Shown here: piece after piece, positions 35,596 through 64,000 of the stretch
Layout of the letters: each line of letters opens with the position of its first letter
Position numbering within the stretch: position 1 is the first letter of the stretch
Assembly (NCBI RefSeq): GCF_032854445.1
Contig: NC_088303.1
Coordinates: 28,375,265-28,439,264 of the forward strand
Direction of reading: 5' to 3'
Source of the DNA: Liolophura sinensis
Taxonomy: Eukaryota > Mollusca > Polyplacophora > Chitonida > Chitonidae
Length of the DNA stretch: 64,000 bases
Notes under the pieces: generated by a model
The model's database searches: none
What the model saw: the letters and a program-made list of their open reading frames with translations, nothing else
What the model was told of the DNA's origin: nothing
Program-made: the position numbers and the translations under genes

Positions 35596-36404
35596 TCACG
35601 CGGCCTAAATCAGAGGGATCTAAAATATATCTCAAACACGGATTTTCTTCATGTTTTTGGCATAACTTTCTTTCCCTTAAAAATATAATCGTCGTTTTAG
35701 AGTTCCTTTCCATATATCCTATAGGCAGATTTTTTAAAAGGATTCTAATGACCGCTTTTAATGCAGGTTTCGTCTACTTAGCCGCTAACGATTTGCAAGC
35801 GTCTGATATCTGAAAACCGCCTGAATGTAGGCATAGGCCTACATATATGAAGAACGAGAGCCTGAATTTCACGCGAAATAAAAAAAAAAACAATTTCTAA
35901 CTTAACAGTCGTTTCTAAAACTCTTCCAGAATCATTCCTGAAATATTTTCAGACTTGGTTTAGCAGTGTTAAGAGTTCATCGCTGATTCCATGTTCCAGT
36001 TGAAAATGATGGCCAGACTCGCGGCTACAAACTCGCGGGCAATGCCACACGTTCGGCCTCGTTGTATTGACGGTTGGAAAATAATCCGCAGCACATGTGG
36101 CTATAGAGCGGAGCGTGTGAGCACGCGGTGGCAGGAAAGCGGGGGCTCATTCATGTTCTGTAAATCACGTGCAAAAAAAAATTAAGTAATCATTTTCTGT
36201 AGGCCTTTACGAACAGTCTGTACTGTCCAGCTAATCCAGGTGTGAGTAATCTGGGGCACTCGTAAAAAAATGAGATCATGTGTAAACAAAGTGTCACTTA
36301 CTGTCAGTAAGCCCTCCGAGACTTCTTGAGTGATCCTCAGCCATTGTCTATTAGATGGAAGAGAAATGTTAGGTACGCGTAACACCGTTTATACACAAAA
36401 GATT
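35596..36404. other. Non-coding stretch
   Basis: No supportable gene or repeat. Confidence 0.35.
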
Positions 36405-36625
36405 TATATATTTATTTATATATTTGATTGGAGTTTTACACCGTACTCAAAATATTTCACTTATACGACGGCATTATGGTGTGAGGAAACCGGGCATAGC
36501 CCGGGAGAAACCCATGACCATCCGTAGGATGCTGGCAGACCTTCTCACGCACGGCCGGAGAGGAAACCAGCATGAGCTGGACTCACAGCGACCGCATTGG
36601 TGAGAGGCTCCTGAGTCATTGCTCC
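36405..36625 (-). mobile_element. SINE family A
   Basis: TTGATTGGAGTTTTACACCG, ACTTATACGACGGCATTATG, ACGGCCGGAGAGGAAACC and GAGAGGCTCCTGAGTCATTG in reverse; the extreme head is replaced by unrelated sequence. Confidence 0.85.
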
Positions 36626-37407
36626 GTGATGGCGTGCTGATCCTCTCGGTCAAAGCAGGTCCCGCTATAGACAAATGAAAAGAAAGCAATAAATGGAATA
36701 CACTGAGCATAATTGCCTAATTTCTACACGTACATAGTGGCGCGTTATTCTAGGCATCTGTAAAGTGTAAGTCTTCAGAATTTGGAAGCATGTGGAAGAT
36801 TTCAATCTTGGTTTGGACCAGAAAATGAATTACTAAAACAATATCAAGCTGTTGGTTTGTTTTCAGTTTGATGACTGTTCAGTTGGGGTAGTAAAATTTA
36901 TCCTTAGCTGCGCAAGCTCGCGTTTAAAGTAAAAAGAAAATATCCAAAAGATGGTGGTGTAATTCATGGTATTGGTTGAAGCATATCGGTTACAATGGCC
37001 TGGTAGTTGGTAGCAATAATAGGATTTGAAAATTCCATTCGTTACCTAACGATTATATATAAACAACCTGAACACGGGGGCGAGACAATCAAATAAAGAT
37101 GTGTGGAAATTAGGCTGGTTCCTTACTTCTTGATATCCCGCTGAGGTATTGAACGAAACTGGGCGGGAACCCCAAAAAGTGAAGGTGGCGGCCAAGAAGG
37201 GGTATTGTTAAGTGGCAACTGATCCCATAAGGAAAGCCCAGGAGAGGATAGGAGAGAAAAAGACATATAACTCGCCGCCCTTCAGTATTTATAGTAGAAA
37301 CACATGCGGAGTGATTCCCACATACAAAAGGTCGCGGCGTCGACTACAGAGACTTATCGAAACCAGTTGTAATGGGTGTGATAAAAACCCAGCGAATAGT
37401 TTGTCAT
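36626..37407. other. Upstream region of the M13 gene
   Basis: Unique sequence, no repeat recognised; likely to hold the promoter and 5' UTR of the gene starting at 37539. Confidence 0.35.
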
Positions 37408-37421
37408 ATTGCCATAGCAAC
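37408..37421 (+). promoter_or_regulatory. Candidate RFX X-box
   Basis: ATTGCCATAGCAAC fits the RFX X-box consensus RYYNYYATRRNRAC at every position and lies 118 bases before the M13 start codon. About two chance matches are expected in a window this size on both strands, so position is the only support. Confidence 0.3.
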
Positions 37422-37538
37422 CTGCTGCAAAAAACCTGTCATTCTCTGGTTCTGTGAAGGCTAGGGCATACGCAATTCACGGAGTGCCAGAAACTTTGTT
37501 GTTCTGGTCTTTGAGTCAGAAGATTTCAGCGGTGAACG

Positions 37539-55317
<17,779 letters not shown>

Positions 55318-56559
55318 AATAGGGTGAAGGGTGCTGTTTTTTACCTTCTTGGAAAACATCATGAAGAAAAATTATCCCCTGTGACATCTCTTATGCTAAA
55401 TTTTGGGAACAACCTTGTCCAATCCAGGACTGTCATAATCACTGAGGACATTCGACAGGGTTAAAAGATCAACGCCAGGCTTGGGTCTGCTGTCGTAACA
55501 CATCGTACATTCACTACCTGGTTACAATGTAGACAGAAGTTTGTGTGAAAATGGTCATTGAAACATGAATGGGAGTTTATCTGTATAAAGAGCAGTCATC
55601 AGCCGTTATGGCCTCAGGCCATTTAACCGAATATTTTGCATACAAACTCACTTTTGACAGCCCATCAAACTTTCGTTTGTTAGATGTTTTATACTGCACT
55701 AACTGCTAGCGACCAAGCGGTGCGAAGCTCAGCGTTCATTAGCTGCCTGTGGAAAACACGATTCGGCGCGAGTTAATCGTGGTAATTTTTCAAGACACTC
55801 CACCCATTTTTGTGGGCGGAAATACTTCACCCATTACCATTTTCCAACAAAATCTCCTTTCCGTGGATGAAATTTAGGTGACTGCTGGTCGTGTTTATAC
55901 TACACGCTTAATTCGCCGTTTTCACCATGCATGATATGGCTGAAATACTGTTGAGGTGGCGTAAAGTGGAAATCAATCATTCATCCATACCGGCGTATTA
56001 ATGCTATAGAGGTTTGCCCTTCGGTTTCGAATACCTCGGTTCGAATACCCTCCACACCCTTTCCCTTGTCGTATACTCTTCGTTGTCTCTTGGCCTTGTG
56101 AAAATCGCACTAAGCGGGAAGCACGAAAAATACGTATGTGAGGTAAACACGAACTTTAACCCCTCGCAGTGTATATGAAACATGCGCTGTACTCTCAGGC
56201 TGTCATGGAGACATGCTATTGTTAAAAATAAGTTGCACATATATGCATTTCTCTTATTGGACGCTGCGCAATAGATTTTATAACTAGTATGTACGGCTAC
56301 TTCTTGATTGGCAGACACCCATGAGTTTTTGCGTGTGCTTTTTGTTGTAATGAATGAGCTCTGCAGTACAACATTGCTTCAGGTGTAGAGTACGAATGTA
56401 CAGTAGGCATCTGGAAATAATTAGCATAAATCAGAGCTGTAAGGCTCAGTGTAAATAGCATGCACAGAGACGTTTTTTATTAAATCACTTTTTGTACAAG
56501 AATGTTTATTTGTTCACTAAGTGGGTAAGGCCAATATCACATAACAAGCTACCTTTTAT
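55318..56559. other. 3' flank of the M13 gene
   Basis: No canonical AATAAA was seen close to the stop; an ATTAAA occurs near 56478. A SINE-tail-like stretch lies at 55915-55985 in reverse. A 104-codon minus ORF (56004-56318) has no domain. Confidence 0.35.
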
Positions 56560-56618
56560 TTCTTATTTTATTTATTTTTTTAATTGGTGTTATGCGCCTC
56601 ACTCAAGAATATTACCAT
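56560..56618 (-). mobile_element. SINE family A, tail fragment
   Basis: TTTAATTGGTGTTATGCGCC then CTCAAGAATATTACC in reverse. Confidence 0.6.
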
Positions 56619-56852
56619 TTCTTAAGTGTGACAAAACTATATATGACAAAGCCAGACCTGTGTCAATATATGTGTGTAGCCACTGAGGCCACGACAGGCA
56701 CAAATTATCACCGTTTCCTAAAACGGGAACCGAGTTTTGGAGACTTTTGAATTTTGTAGCCTACGCGCGCTTCGTGCAAATGGCCAACTTTATGTGAACA
56801 CAAGGTAAAAACAAACATGCTACTCAATGTACCTGCTGAAATGTGAAATTTT

Positions 56853-56972
56853 TGTATTTATTTGAGTGGTGCTTTAGGCTGTGCTAAAGAATATTTCTCT
56901 CGTTAAAATACCACGGCGGCCCTCATTATATTAGGAGGAAACCGGGCAGAACCCGGGGGGGGGGGGGGGGTG
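56853..56972 (-). mobile_element. SINE family A, fragment ending in a poly-G run
   Basis: TATTTGAGTGGTGCTTTAGG, GAATATTTCTCTCGTT, ACCGGGCAGAACCCGG then about 15 G. The family's CCCGGGGGAAACC block seems expanded into the G run. Confidence 0.65.
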
Positions 56973-58349
56973 GGAAATGTGAAACGAACTAATGCTTTAA
57001 GCAGTACTCACGGTCACCGAAGATGACACACAAAGGATTAAGTACTAAGTATCAAGGGCAGCTAGGCACCGGTCCGTTAATATACCTCGATACAGAATTA
57101 GCTTTGCTAATCCAGTAATTTATTGTTTTAATTAAATGAAAGACATGTAAAAGGATTAACAACGATCATATTCATTATCCAATAAATACTTCGTTTATTT
57201 ACATGATCGACAAGGTTTGTTCAATGTCTATAAAATACTTATACATATAAAGTTCCCACTCTTTTCTGATTTGGCTAATGAGGATCTTTTTTCAAACTAT
57301 TTCAAGACAATTACTATTAGATGTTTTTCAAAGATCAGCCTTCAGCGACCAATGGCCCTAGTTCATGACCGCAGCATAACACTATTTCCACAATCAATTA
57401 ACACAAATCAATGCATTGCCAGATTTTATAAAAGGCTGAACTTGTACGCTGACAATAGGAAGCAGAGATTATTTTTCTATATCCATTTATTAAATTACTG
57501 AAATTCAAGATCTTTTCATCTTTCAAACCCCTGGAACACTGCATAATGATCAGATCTTCATGTAACATTGCATCATGTGCATGAAAAAAATAAATAAACA
57601 GCAAACCATACAGCATAACTGTAAAATGTGCAGTACAATCGGATTAGTAACTAAAACATTAACAGGAATCTCAATTTAAAAAAAAACAACAACTAAAAAC
57701 TCTATTTCTTTAAAATGTAACTGTCTTACATTGTAAACACATAAAGAAATCATGACCTAAAAAGTCACAGTTACAAACCCTTAAAACGTGGAGAAGTAAT
57801 ACTGATCAATGCGGATTGTACATGGTTCTACATACTTTGTGAATTTGGATGAATATACATATGTAACTAGATCAGTCTGACATCGAAAGAGTTTCTACTA
57901 GACTTTAACAGCATAATATCGCCACCAAACACATGCATACATATACATCCTATCATTTCAACACCAATTATATTCCCAGAAACACTACTTTCCGACATAG
58001 TGATCGTGGTTAAAAAAAAAAAAAATTAAATACACCAATGAATAAATACGACATAGCAAATATCAAGCAAGTCTCGTCACCAAAATGGTCTGGTTATTTT
58101 TTTCACACAAACAATTAACAACTTGTAACTGTACAGATGGGCTAATAGTTGGTCCCACAAACACCCCATAAAGATACAGTATCCAGAGTTTATGTCTGTG
58201 TCCATTCAAACCGTTTTAAACAAATCCAATTATTGGAGCATCCATTTGATGTTATCTGAACAAACTGAGATTTAAAGTGGCAATCTAAACGAGGAGTTAC
58301 ATTGCACTACCCTATTTTGTCTAATTTTTGGGACACCTGGTCATTTTAG
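56973..58349. other. AT-rich stretch, possible 3' UTR of the coiled-coil gene
   Basis: Few repeats; short ORFs only. Lies between the convergent M13 and coiled-coil genes. Confidence 0.3.
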
Positions 58350-58670
58350 CCTGATTTAATTCGATTGTTGTTTTATTGATGCCACACTTAGAGTATTATA
58401 GGATGGCAGTCAGTTTTCTGGGAGGTGTGAATCACGGACTGTTGGCCAGTTCCTGACCAACTTTTCCATGCGTTGCCATACAGACAGGACAGATATGTAC
58501 ACTTTGGAAGACAAGTGGTCTTCAACGAACGTTACACTGAGCAAATGGCAACACGAGCGTCGTCAAGTGCTTATTGTCAACACAGCTCTGATCCAACAGT
58601 GCTGATGGCCAGAGTCCTTAATTACAGAGTCGTTATCTGTCACCTCTTACTGTACCTGCTGATTAAAGCT
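58350..58670 (-). mobile_element. Diverged SINE-like sequence
   Basis: TTCGATTGTTGTTTTATTGA, GGATGGCAGTCAGTTTTCTG and GAAGACAAGTGGTCTTC share a plan with the element at 61618-61985 (tail, GGTCAGTTT block, GACAAGTGATCTTG). Confidence 0.45.
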
Positions 58671-59105
58671 TCAAGCTGTTGACTGCTGGACAACTGAAAC
58701 AATTGAATCACAAATAACACTCCTAGGAACATTTGTCTTATTAAAACACACTTCTGACTTAAAATTTGAGATCGATTTCTCCAAATCCTCATAAATGAAT
58801 ACATGCAAATGGAGTACAAGAAACATTTATGTACAAATATAAATGGGCTTTAACACTAGTAAATTTCTGAAGCACTAGAATCACAGAAAAGCACACTGAA
58901 GTTTACAGCAAATAAAGGTCTTCAGGCAAGCTGTGCTATGAAAAATGGAGAAGGAGTAGCTCATTTCTAGATTTGGATGTCCCAATACCCAATGAACAAA
59001 CATTAACACAGGAAGTGTATATGTAGTGTGGCATTTAACAGTCTATATACAATGTACATGTCATATAATAATCCTAGGATAATCCTAATCCTAGATACTC
59101 AAATC

Positions 59106-62100
59106 TTATTCAAAGAAATAATCTACCTTTGAATTTCCGCTGTTATTTTTCTCCTGCTTTCTACTTTTCTCCTTCTCGATCTGATCATGTAATGATATCA
59201 CATGATGTTTGGGGTCATGACCTGTAAGCTCTGTGTAGTCACCCAGACGGCTGATGGTTTTACGACTAGACTGCAAAAACATGACACAAGCATAACTTCA
59301 AGTGATGTTTGGAGTCAACTAGGTGACTCGTGGTTTTCTGACTAAAGAAGACTTCAAAAAAATGACAACAACAGACAGATTTCCTCCAGAAATACAGCCT
59401 TCTGGGTAAGCAGTAAACAAGAGCACAAAAATTGGATATTAAGAATAATGTTCTGCAGCTTCATCCTCACAAGGTGAAGGAATAATGCTCTGCAACTTCA
59501 TACTCACAAGGTGAAGGAATAATGCTCTGCAGCTTCATACTCACAAGGTGAAGGAATAATGTTCTGCAGCTTCATACTCACAAGGAGAAGGAATAATGTT
59601 CTGCAGCTTCATACTCACAAGGTGAAGGAATAATGTTCTGCAGCTTCATACTCACAAGGTGAAGGAATAATGCTCTGCAACTTCATACTCACAAGGTGAG
59701 GGAATAGTGTTCTACAGCTTCATACTCACAAGGTGAAGGAATAATGCTCTGCAGCTTCATACTCACAAGGTGAAGGAATAATGTTCTGCAGCTTCATACT
59801 CACAAGGTGAAGGAATAATGTTTTGCAGCTTCATACTCACAAGGTGAAGGAATAATGTTCTGCAGCTTCATACTCACAAGGTGAAGGAATAATGTTCTGC
59901 AGCTTCATATTCACAAGGTGAAGGAATAATGCTCTGCAGCTTCATACTCACAAGGTGAAGGAATAATGCTCTGCAACTTCATACTCACAAGGTGAAGGAA
60001 TAATGTTCTGCAGCTTCATACTCACAAGGTGAAGGAATAATGTTCTGCAGCTTCATCCTCACAAGGTGAAGGAATAATGCTCTGCAGCTTCATACTCACA
60101 AGGTGAAGGAATAATGCTCTGCAACTTCATACTCACAAGGAGAAGGAAAAATGCTCTGCAACTTCATACTCACAAGGAGAAGGAATAATGCTCTGCACCT
60201 TCATACTCACAAGGTGAAGGAATAATGCTCTGCAACTTCATACTCACAAGGTGAAGGAATAATGTTCTGCAGCTTCATACTCACAAGGTGAAGGAATAAT
60301 GTTCTGCAGCTTCATACTCACAAGGTGAAGGAATAATGTTCTGCAGCTTCATCCTCACAAGGTGAAGGAATAATGCTCTGCAGCTTCATACTCACAAGGT
60401 GAAGGAATAATGCTCTGCAACTTCATACTCACAAGGAGAAGGAAAAATGCTCTGCAACTTCATACTCACAAGGAGAAGGAATAATGCTCTGCACCTTCAT
60501 ACTCACAAGGAGAAGGAACAATGCTCTGCAACTTCATACTCACAAGGTGAAGGAATAATGCTCTGCAGCTTCATACTCACAAAGTGAAGGAAAAATGACA
60601 GAACATGATCCCCAAACACTTATAATAAGCCCACCTTTATCATCTGTTTGGCTCTCTCAGCAGCCATCTTGGCTCTCTGTCTCTCTTCCTCCAGCTTTTT
60701 CTTCTGGATCTCATTATCATGTTCTAGCTCTGCTTGGATATGTCTAAAAAAGAAGAGCCACTTTTAAAACATAATTAAAACCTGGAACTTTCTCAAAAGA
60801 TATTCATATATGTGTGTAGTTTAAAAACTTTAAGCGCCAAACTAAATGTCAAAAACGGTGTCAAAGGCATTTCCCTATTCCCCATGCACAGATTTAGCTT
60901 ATGATCTAGCAATGAAGTAAATTTTCAAACCAACCAGGTCAGGAAATATTTAGGTCTAATAAAAATAGGGGACAGGTTTTAAAGGGAATTTCTTTCAAAG
61001 ATGGCTACATTGAGTAAAGTGTCTAATCTAGTTTATGATGTGTGCAAATTTGGTCTTAGCTACTCATATAGTTTCACTTCTAAGGGAATAAAAAAACTGG
61101 TAAAAAACCTGCACCCCTGAGTGTACAACACAGCTGATGGACTTACTTTGATGAAACTAGTTCATCTTGCAAGGAGTCAAACTTGATTTTGAACCAGTCA
61201 TGAGCGGCTTCAAGATTTCTGGACACCTGATGACACAAAATATTTACAAGTATGAAATTACAACTGCCAGCAATATGCATCTCAGCAATTACACATATCA
61301 AGTTAACAATGAACAAAATAATAAGTACTTTTAACAAGCATTATTTCTAAACAGAAAGATTCTGGATAACAAAATTTAAAAATTCCTAAACTGTGTTATC
61401 AAGGAGGCAATAGCAAAACTCAAGTCAAATTTCATGAATTTAGACAAAATTCTGTGCAAAACTACTACTGGTAAGTCTGTCCTACTAATTGACTGCACAC
61501 CTCTAGAGATTCTTCATTTGCCAGTCTGATCCTTTCTTCAAATTCTTTGTTTTGTTTCTCTGTCTCCTCTCGACTCCTTCTTGAATCCTGTTAGGAATTA
61601 CATTCAAATACAACTATTAAAATTTATTCATTTGATTGGTGTTTAAAGCCAACTTCAAGAATTTTTAAAACTACGACAGAGGTCAGTTTCACGGTTGGAG
61701 GACACTGGAGTATCGAGGGTGAACCACTGACCTTTGGCAAGATACTTTCAGATATGTGTCGTGCAGATATGAACTCTATATTGTTGCAAGACAAGTGATC
61801 TTGCCCAAACAGCGAAGCAAACATCGCAGATCTCTTACTGTCACTGTAAAGGCCCCTTAAGGAGTGAGAGCTGGAAATCTACAAATTCCCTGTCGAAGGC
61901 TGGGTATGAACTTGCACCCTATGTGTTCATGCCACAAGCACCATGACCAGCCGCTGACCCTTTAGTCACGGTCCTCTCACAATAACTACTAAAAGAAATG
62001 TAAGCTCAAATGAAAAACCTCATGACTTAAAGTTGTAGTCATCAGTAGCTAGATTTAATAACACGCAAGATGTACATAAGATGTAATGTTGGATGAACTA

Positions 62101-63758
62101 TGGCAAATGACCCAAACTTTCACCCAGGACGTTTGTGTACATTTTGCCTAAATTTGAGAAGTCTATTCATCTTAAGTGTTCTAATTTTTGTTTGGAAGGT
62201 AGGCTGATATCCTCCTGGAAAGATACCATTTTCAGCACCAAAAGACCGGCCTGGATATCACAGTTGGTAGAGCGTCTGCTTCAGGAGCAGTAGATCCAGG
62301 ATCAATCCTGGGTCGAGTCACACCTAAGACTTTAAAAGAGGAAAATGTAACTTCTTCACTTGGTGTTCAGCATGAAGGGGATAGTGCAAAGACTGGTTGA
62401 CCCGTATCAGTATAATGGCTTGGGCAGGGCGGCTTACTTGCCTTCGGTAAGTTGTCTCAGTGAAGCAGCACTAGATAAAAGAGCGGCGGAAATCCGTCCT
62501 GCGAAAAGAAGGTACATTACATACACCCTAAGGATTCCTTCGTTGTCATATGACTGCAAAATTGTTGAGCACGACATCAAACCTCAAGCACTCACTCACT
62601 CATCACCAAAAGTAATACTCTGTGACATATATTTGCCTCTAATAATGCACTTTCTGTGGTGACATTTCATGGTATTGTTAAACCAGCATACCCTGTACTT
62701 CCTGGCCATTTCTTCACGGAGAGTTCTTTCCTTTCTCAGCTCTTCGTCCTTCTGCTGCACAAGTTCCTGTGTTGTGAACTGGGCCTGGGCGAGATGACGC
62801 AGTTCACACTGTAACGACCCAAGCTGACCAAGCAGCTCTGCTATTGATGCAGCCTTACAACACAGGGACAAAATGCATTACAACAATGGGGAATTAAGCC
62901 TTAGAAAAGTCAGTAAAAAAGATAAATTTTGTCCTTTCTACTTTATAATTAGGCTCACAAATCAACTCAATATGATTGGATTTTAATTTACTTCTGAAAG
63001 TTATAGAAAAATAAAGCAATATGTAGTCAGATCAGGGCCTCTACAGCTTCTAAAAGGGCGTACCAAAGTCCAAATTTCATCAAGCTCCAGTTTGTATTAT
63101 TGTTTAAACAAGTCTTTAATAAGAGATCGAACCCTTTCGTTGCTGAAGATGAAAACATCATGTGACTTGTCAGAGTTAGGCAACTTTGCTGACTGACAAA
63201 TTTCCCAATCACCTAACATTCACCTTGTTCTGGAGACTCCACAAATTGTCATGTTCACAAATGCTCAGCTCTACAATTTCCTCCACCATTTGTCTAATCA
63301 GAACTTTTTATGACACTTTTTCAGATGCGCATGTTAAAGTAAATGTAATCAAAAATGGTTGCCTAACCATTCTGCCAGGTCACGTTGTACAGAAGGACAC
63401 CTTTTTTTACCTTTAGCAATGAAAGAGTTGAACTCAAAACTTCCTCATTGTATGTTTACAGGTTGTGTTTGAAGCACCCAACACACAATAAAACTCTCTT
63501 CTAGACTTTTCTCCTTGTTACCATTTCGAGAATGCCAATTAAACAAGTTCCAATACTTTAGAAATCACAACAATGACATAAATTGTTTAGAAAAGAATAG
63601 GATTGTATTTTAACACTACCAGTGCAGAACTTCACACAGGCACTTGCCATTTTCCTTTTAACATCTTCTTTTACACTTGCATTCCTTACCTGTTGTTTAT
63701 TTTTCTCTACATACTCATCTCTGACTTTCTCAAGGTCATCTAGCTCCTCACGGACAAC
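59106..63758 (-). CDS. Coiled-coil protein, 3' six exons (gene continues past right edge)
   Basis: Exons in transcript order: 63690-63758, 62692-62853, 61501-61587, 61147-61226, 60635-60743, 59106-59270. GT-AG borders and phases agree, giving 223 C-terminal residues, stop TAA at 59108-59106. The chain is highly charged and heptad-like throughout (REELDDLEKVRDEYVEKNKQ, KDEELRKERTLREEMARKYR, RRSREETEKQNKEFEERIRL, KKKLEEERQRAKMAAERAKQ), then a less helical tail (RLGDYTELTGHDPKHHV) and a Lys-rich end. No signal peptide or membrane segment is visible. This is the pattern of cytoskeletal, centrosomal or ciliary coiled-coil proteins, but I cannot name the family. The last exon could instead splice at a GTAGAT after NSGNSK. 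The first exon seen begins in phase 0 at a CAG acceptor, so the 5' part lies outside the window. Confidence 0.8.
59440..60598. repeat. 37-bp minisatellite, about 31 copies, in the last intron of the coiled-coil gene
   Basis: Unit on the plus strand: AATAATG(T/C)TCTGCA(G/A), CTTCATACTCACAAGG, (T/A)GAAGG. Copies differ at a few positions. A block of about 8 units (296 bp) is repeated: the rare GGAAAAATG variant occurs at 60145 and again at 60441. There are no unique spacers, so it is not CRISPR-like. Confidence 0.97.
61618..61985 (-). mobile_element. SINE related in tail to family A, different body
   Basis: TTTATTCATTTGATTGGTGT, CAACTTCAAGAATTTTT, then GACAAGTGATCTTGCCCA and a tRNA-like head ending near GTGTTCATGCCACAAGCACC ATGACC in reverse. 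It lies in an intron of the coiled-coil gene. Confidence 0.6.
62245..62612 (+). mobile_element. SINE family B, full length
   Basis: Head GGCCTGGATATCACAGTTGG with B-box-like GATCAATCCTGGGTCGAG, CTAAGACTTTAAAAGAGG, CAGTGAAGCAGCACTAGATA and tail GTCATATGACTGCAAAATTG, GCACTCACTCACTC. Inserted in the intron before exon 62692-62853 in transcript-reverse orientation. Confidence 0.85.
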
Positions 63759-64000
63759 CTGTACATGAGCAGACAGATGTTATGTACAAGGTCACTGACA
63801 AAGTTGTTCAAGTGGATTACTTTACATGTGATGCACCTTTTCACAAGAAATATAGTATACATACTAGTGTTGCTTTTAAAATACATCTAACTTTTTTTTT
63901 CTTTTTCACAAACTTATTTTCTTGTCTGCTGTGTACAATAAATGTTACTAGCCTTCTAGATGCAGTGTGGGGTTCTAGCATGCTACAAATAATAAGTGGT

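Noticed and set aside
56004-56318. 104-codon minus-strand ORF downstream of the M13 gene
   Set aside because: No domain resemblance or splice partner, and low-complexity basic C-terminus; treated as random.
59440-60598. CRISPR-like array
   Set aside because: Head-to-tail 37-bp units without spacers, inside an intron of an animal gene.

Overview
The window is eukaryotic nuclear DNA: AT-rich, intron-rich, and strewn with tRNA-derived SINEs, MITE-like palindromes and minisatellites. SINE tails of the AATATTCTTGAGTACGGCG type, plus fragments of other SINE families that I associate with molluscs, suggest a lophotrochozoan, most likely a mollusc. I do not commit to a species. I saw no viral, LTR-retroelement or reverse-transcriptase coding sequence.

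Five genes can be modelled from splice sites and reading phase. (1) Minus strand, 3853-5360: a two-exon alpha-1,2-fucosyltransferase (GT11), a type II Golgi protein of 360 aa. (2) Minus strand, 8072-9731: a two-exon, 268-aa protein of unknown family with an acidic, Trp-containing C-terminus. (3) Plus strand, 22678-34091: an 11-exon SLC17 (sialin-like) anion transporter, 534 aa; its first exon is inferred. (4) Plus strand, 37539-55317: an 18-exon M13 (neprilysin/ECE-type) membrane protein, 787 aa, phase-consistent throughout. Both zinc-binding histidines of HExxH are replaced, so it looks like an intact gene for a catalytically dead pseudo-protease. (5) Minus strand, 59106-63758 and continuing past the right edge: the last six visible exons of a coiled-coil protein.

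Between genes 2 and 3 lie about 13 kb with no supportable gene: SINEs, MITEs, a 51-bp tandem repeat and unique AT-rich sequence. Introns of genes 3-5 carry most of the remaining repeats. These include 25-bp and 154-bp tandem arrays in M13 intron 1, a three-unit repeat in M13 intron 16, and a 37-bp minisatellite of about 31 copies in the last intron of the coiled-coil gene. Genes 3 and 4 are tandem; genes 4 and 5 converge.

The genes do not form an obvious pathway. The main observations are the inactive but well-preserved M13 protein, the minisatellite that starts exactly at the fucosyltransferase 5' splice site, and the 37-bp minisatellite whose transcribed strand repeats a splice-donor-like motif in every unit.
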